From assembly GCA_003254905.1 (NCBI GenBank), contig QANU01034901.1:143226-207225 (forward strand): a stretch of DNA of 64,000 nucleotides, written 5' to 3'. The notes beneath the pieces are model-generated. The model did not search any database and was not told the origin of the DNA. It saw only the letters and a list, made by a program, of their open reading frames with translations. How positions within the stretch are numbered: the stretch's first letter is position 1; every line of letters begins with the position of its first letter. This document shows positions 61,177-64,000 of the stretch, piece after piece. The DNA comes from Nissolia schottii (taxonomy: Eukaryota > Streptophyta > Magnoliopsida > Fabales > Fabaceae). The translations under genes and the position numbers were made by a program.

Positions 61177-61180
61177 TTGT

Positions 61181-61764
61181 TAATTTTGGGGTTGCAAAGG
61201 ATATTAATTCCTAAAAAAACGAGAGGATGACTGTAAACGCTGAGCCCGTCCAACGAGTTTCTGACATAAATGGAGTGGCTTAGTAAGGAAGAAGCATTGG
61301 CAGCTCTGTTTCTGTTTCAGAGGAATTGAGGCTGAAGAAGAAGAGGAAGGTGGAAGATGGTGGGTCAAGTGTTTTGTGGGAAGTGTGCTGGTGATGGAGT
61401 TCAACCTCAAAAAATTTCATTTAATTTAAAAATTATTTGATACTTTGTCATTCCACTTTACTTTATCAATATGATTTTGAAAATATCAATAAGATATTGA
61501 TTATTAAATTGAAGATTAACCATACATTTTTTTCTAAAAATTAATATGGTGATCTTTAATATAATATCACACAATTCAACATTTGAATTGATTAAATTTA
61601 ATGTCCACAAAAAGTTATTGAATGAAATAAGTGTATCATGACTTAGTTTTAGTGTCAATGAATCCTCCATCTGCATGTATATGTATGCTATACTCAGTGC
61701 TTTTTAAAATGGTTATCTTTTTAACGTCCATAAAATTGATCCAATTAATGTACCATCTGCAAAT
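61181..61764. other. Spacer between duplication units
   Basis: A GC-richer patch (about 61200-61410) has a minus-strand frame of 68 codons that starts M-R-L-N-S-I-T-S-T and is rich in Ser and basic residues, somewhat like a plastid transit peptide. No downstream exon was recognised, so I do not call a gene. The remainder is AT-rich. Confidence 0.4.
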
Positions 61765-62245
61765 GCAAGTAAATTCCTTTACTCTCGTATTCCCCTTTTG
61801 CCTTATTTTTCTTCATGAATGAGGATTATTTTGATGTTCGTATCCCCCATGACCATGACAACATTAGTGATTAGTTCTTAATATTAATTAAAATAATTCA
61901 ATTTGCCAAAAGAAAAAAAAAAAAAAAGGAAGAAAAACACACATGTACATACAACAGCAGCCTTAATGCGTTTGAATTTAATATTTGTCCTTGCCATGGA
62001 AGGATCTGACTACGTCTTACGAATTAGCTACCGTTACGGTCAATGTTGTCTAAAATAATTAATTTCCTTTGATTCCTTCGTTAAATCTTTAAAATAAATT
62101 CAACTACACAGAGTAATTTCACATTCATGAATCGGTTGAGTCTTTTGACTATGAATTGTGTCTTCCCCGGCTCTCATTTTTGCATACAAATACAAATATT
62201 ACTTACAACAATCATTACTAGTTGGTAATTAGCCCTTTTAAGACA

Positions 62246-62845
62246 ATGAAACACATTATTAATGGATTCCATGCACTCTTCTTCCTTCTTCTGTTGGGTT
62301 TGGCCACAGCAGCAGAAGAAGTACTCGACACGAGCGGCGACATAGTGGTACCGTTCGACGAGTACTACATCATGCCATTCAACTTCGACGTTGGAGGAGG
62401 CCTCTCCCTGGCCGCCGTGGCGGCGAGCAACAAAACTGCATGCCCTGTGGACGTTGTGAGGGAAATCTCTGAAGAGAAAAATGGCTTGCCGTTGAAGATC
62501 ATACCCGAAGCTAGAGTCGGCTTCGTCCCGAAGGAAATGAGCCTCACAATCTCCTTTGTTAATAAATCAGAATGCGCTCGATCATCTGAGTGGATTCTGG
62601 TGAGAGACGAAGAGAATTGGTTCGTGGGAATTGGCGACGCTGAGGACCACCCCGGTAGGGAAATAATGACTGGGCGGTTTATGATTGACAAGTATGAGAA
62701 GGGGTACAAGCTCGTGTTTTGCCCCCATTCTGACGATGACGACGGTTGTGGGAATATTGGGATCACCATTGATGAGAATCGCAACAGACGTCTCTCGTTG
62801 GTTGATGAAGGTACCTTTGTGCTTGTGTTTAGGAAGGTCAGTTGA
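62246..62845 (+). CDS. Kunitz-type protease inhibitor, copy 2
   Basis: Intronless, 199 residues, highly similar to copy 1 through its whole length. The start at 62246 (M-K-H-I-I-N-G-F) is chosen because it aligns with copy 1; the longer frame to the left has no ATG. The signal peptide, four cysteines and the P-E-A-R-V-G-F reactive-loop segment are kept. Changes cluster in charged surface positions, and two or three residues are added before the first cysteine (L-A-A-V-A-A-S-N-K-T). The frame is intact. The upstream region lacks the segment that carries TGTATAAATAT in copy 1, so expression may differ. Confidence 0.92.
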   Translation: MKHIINGFHALFFLLLLGLATAAEEVLDTSGDIVVPFDEYYIMPFNFDVGGGLSLAAVAASNKTACPVDVVREISEEKNGLPLKIIPEARVGFVPKEMSLTISFVNKSECARSSEWILVRDEENWFVGIGDAEDHPGREIMTGRFMIDKYEKGYKLVFCPHSDDDDGCGNIGITIDENRNRRLSLVDEGTFVLVFRKVS

Positions 62846-63215
62846 GAATCTCACGTACGAATGGGAGAGAGTTCAAGCTGAAATACTTGTGTTTAGTGTA
62901 TTTGAATTTCTACCGCTGGGGTTATGCGGTTTAATAAGTAGGAGAGAAAACCTTATTGGTTTAAATTTGTAAACTTTCATTCGTTGCTGAATAATATGTA
63001 AATTTGTGTGCGCTTATCAAGAATGGTTGGTGCTATAATTAATGATGGGTAAGGTGAAAATAGCACTTGAATGTGTAGTTATTAGCTTCCACGAAGAGAA
63101 AACCACAAAAAACAACAAAAAAAAAGGGATGATGCTCAGAAGCGCTCCTTTTCGTCTGGAAGACGATAGTGATAGACCCGTCCATCACACTCGGCGCAAA
63201 TATCTTCATAGCTCA

Positions 63216-63275
63216 CCGAACTAACCCGGGTCTGTACCGTGGCAGGATACTATTCTACCACTAGACCACGGGTGC
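63216..63275 (-). pseudogene. tRNA-Gly pseudogene
   Basis: Matches the 5' part, D arm, anticodon arm (GCC) and the start of the T arm of the tRNA at 61106-61176. The second T-stem strand and 3' acceptor strand are replaced by unrelated bases (GTTAGTTCGGTGAGC). The acceptor 5' strand reads GCACCCG. It cannot fold a complete tRNA. Confidence 0.88.
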
Positions 63276-63415
63276 TTGTTGATGTATGTTTTGCAGAGTA
63301 GAATTATAGAACTCATGTTTATTACATATTAGATTAGTCCTACATACAACCCCAAAGCTACTAAATCTATTGTCTCTTCGTTGTAGTTAAGAAAGAGAGA
63401 TGGGTCATTTACATT

Positions 63416-63957
63416 TCAGGTCCAAGTTCCCTTGAGGAGGGAAGTAGTAGATGCAGATGCTAAGTCTTGTCCAAATGTTTTGAGGAGATCAGAGCATGAT
63501 TCATCTTCTTCTTCGGTCAGAAGCTGCAGACCCAACTCGTCTACAATATCATCAGAAGCAGATATAAGCAAGAACTCGCACCCTTCAAAGTTGAGAAAGT
63601 CAGGCGGATCAGCAGGGCTGAACTTGGCGGCATGCCCCAGCTTCCCCTGAAGCTGGGCAGGGAACACGGCCTTCCGCTTGTTCTTGAGACCCCAACCACC
63701 ACCACCGCCACCTGCTGATGCCGTTTCCGGGTTCTTTATTTGAATTATGAATGAACCCTCCCGGTCAATGTTGAAAGACTCCTGTGGTTCGTTCTTCTCT
63801 CCTTGAGCAGGAAACTCTAGCTTGTAGATCAAATGCGTGTGGTTCCTTCTCTTCCCTCCCTTTCCCTGATCGTGCCTCACTATGCGGTATATGCCTTCTC
63901 CCACTGCCCGTGCATCACTGGTGCGCCTTGTTCCTCTTGTTGAAGTTTCATATTCCT
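63416..63957 (-). CDS. Uncharacterised conserved plant protein, last exon (partial)
   Basis: The exon begins after an acceptor (TGTACAG) at 63958 and ends with TGA at 63416, about 180 codons. The upstream intron begins in an AT microsatellite and runs off the window. The product has E-E-Y-E-T-S, then G-I-Y-R-I-V-R-H, an H-T-H-L-I-Y-K-L-E-F-P strand, I-K-N-P-E, a Gly run (about seven), K-A-V-F-P-A-Q-L-Q-G, and F-S-P-A-D-P-P-D-F-L-N-F-E-G-C-E-F-L-L-I. The acidic tail is E-E-E-D-E-S-C-S-D-L. I remember similar plant proteins without an assigned function. No catalytic motif or membrane segment is visible. Confidence 0.7.
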
Positions 63958-63977
63958 CTGTACATTTGTGGTGACCA

Positions 63978-64000
63978 TATATATATATATATATATATAT
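63978..64000. repeat. (AT)n microsatellite at the right edge
   Basis: A run of AT dinucleotides that continues beyond the window, inside the intron of the preceding partial gene. Confidence 0.9.

Larger units (their letters stand above)
59315..61180. repeat. Tandem segmental duplication, unit 1
   Basis: Upstream sequence, Kunitz gene, downstream sequence and tRNA-Gly are all matched in the same order by 61765-63280. Shared landmarks include GATGTTCGTATCCCCCATGA upstream, CTCTCATTTTTGCATAC before the start codon, and TGATGCTCAG before the tRNA. Confidence 0.85.
61765..63280. repeat. Tandem segmental duplication, unit 2
   Basis: Same order of landmarks as unit 1, in direct orientation, but shorter. 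About 215 bases between the GTTACGGTCAATG word and the TTTCCTTTGA word upstream of the Kunitz gene are missing, and the tRNA-Gly at the right end is broken. Confidence 0.85.

Noticed and set aside
61204..61410. 68-codon minus-strand frame resembling a transit peptide
   Set aside because: No following exon or conserved domain seen; kept only as a note in the spacer entry.
62582..62854. 90-codon antisense frame over Kunitz copy 2
   Set aside because: Shadow of the inhibitor gene; a similar shadow exists over copy 1.
1..64000. CRISPR arrays, operons, ribosome binding sites, rRNA
   Set aside because: None seen; the window is plant nuclear DNA with spliced genes.

Overview
This is plant nuclear DNA, most consistent with a legume and probably soybean (Glycine) or a close relative. 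The evidence is spliced genes with GT-AG introns, AT-rich intergenic DNA, abundant Ty3/gypsy LTR elements and MITEs, intronless Kunitz inhibitor genes, and a tRNA-Gly. It looks like a draft assembly: there is a 759-base N gap at 28502-29260 and single Ns at 23934, 26471, 31336, 34444 and 45749. No bacterial-type system, CRISPR array or rRNA was seen.

Layout. 1-4980: remains of a Tat/Athila-like Ty3/gypsy element (gag scrap, long non-coding interior, 3' LTR). 5030-5490: an inverted array of a short motif that looks like a non-autonomous DNA transposon. 8705-9577: a hAT-like element with an 8-bp target duplication. 9889-10073 (-): a lone MADS-box first exon, FLC-like. 10777-17275 (-): a complete eight-exon SEPALLATA3-type MADS-box gene. 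18159-19942: its upstream region, with two inverted copies of one 215-bp MITE, one of them nested in a second hAT-like element. 21106-21970: an 865-bp Mutator-like element with roughly 200-bp terminal inverted repeats and a perfect 9-bp target duplication. 25334-31340: a decayed Ty3/gypsy chromovirus-type element with another LTR element inserted in its integrase region. 31340-42156: gene-poor DNA. 42157-47400 (-): the DNA primase large subunit gene, 18 exons. 48388-53740: a gag-protease-only gypsy element with both LTRs. 55226-57800 (+): a three-exon AVT1-type amino acid transporter. 59315-63280: a tandem segmental duplication, each unit holding one Kunitz inhibitor gene followed by a tRNA-Gly, intact in unit 1 and broken in unit 2. 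63416-63957 (-): last exon of an uncharacterised conserved plant protein that runs off the window.

How the genes relate. The genes are independent single-copy loci, not an operon-like set. Two neighbour relations carry meaning. A SEP3 gene lies head-to-tail with an FLC-like MADS box 704 bp downstream, which is the ancestral SEP3-FLC tandem described for angiosperms. The Kunitz/tRNA pair was duplicated as a block. I found no wholly new system. The most informative signals are the SEP3-FLC tandem with an orphan MADS exon, the nested transposons in the SEP3 upstream region, the recently mobile-looking MULE, and the decay of the second Kunitz/tRNA unit.
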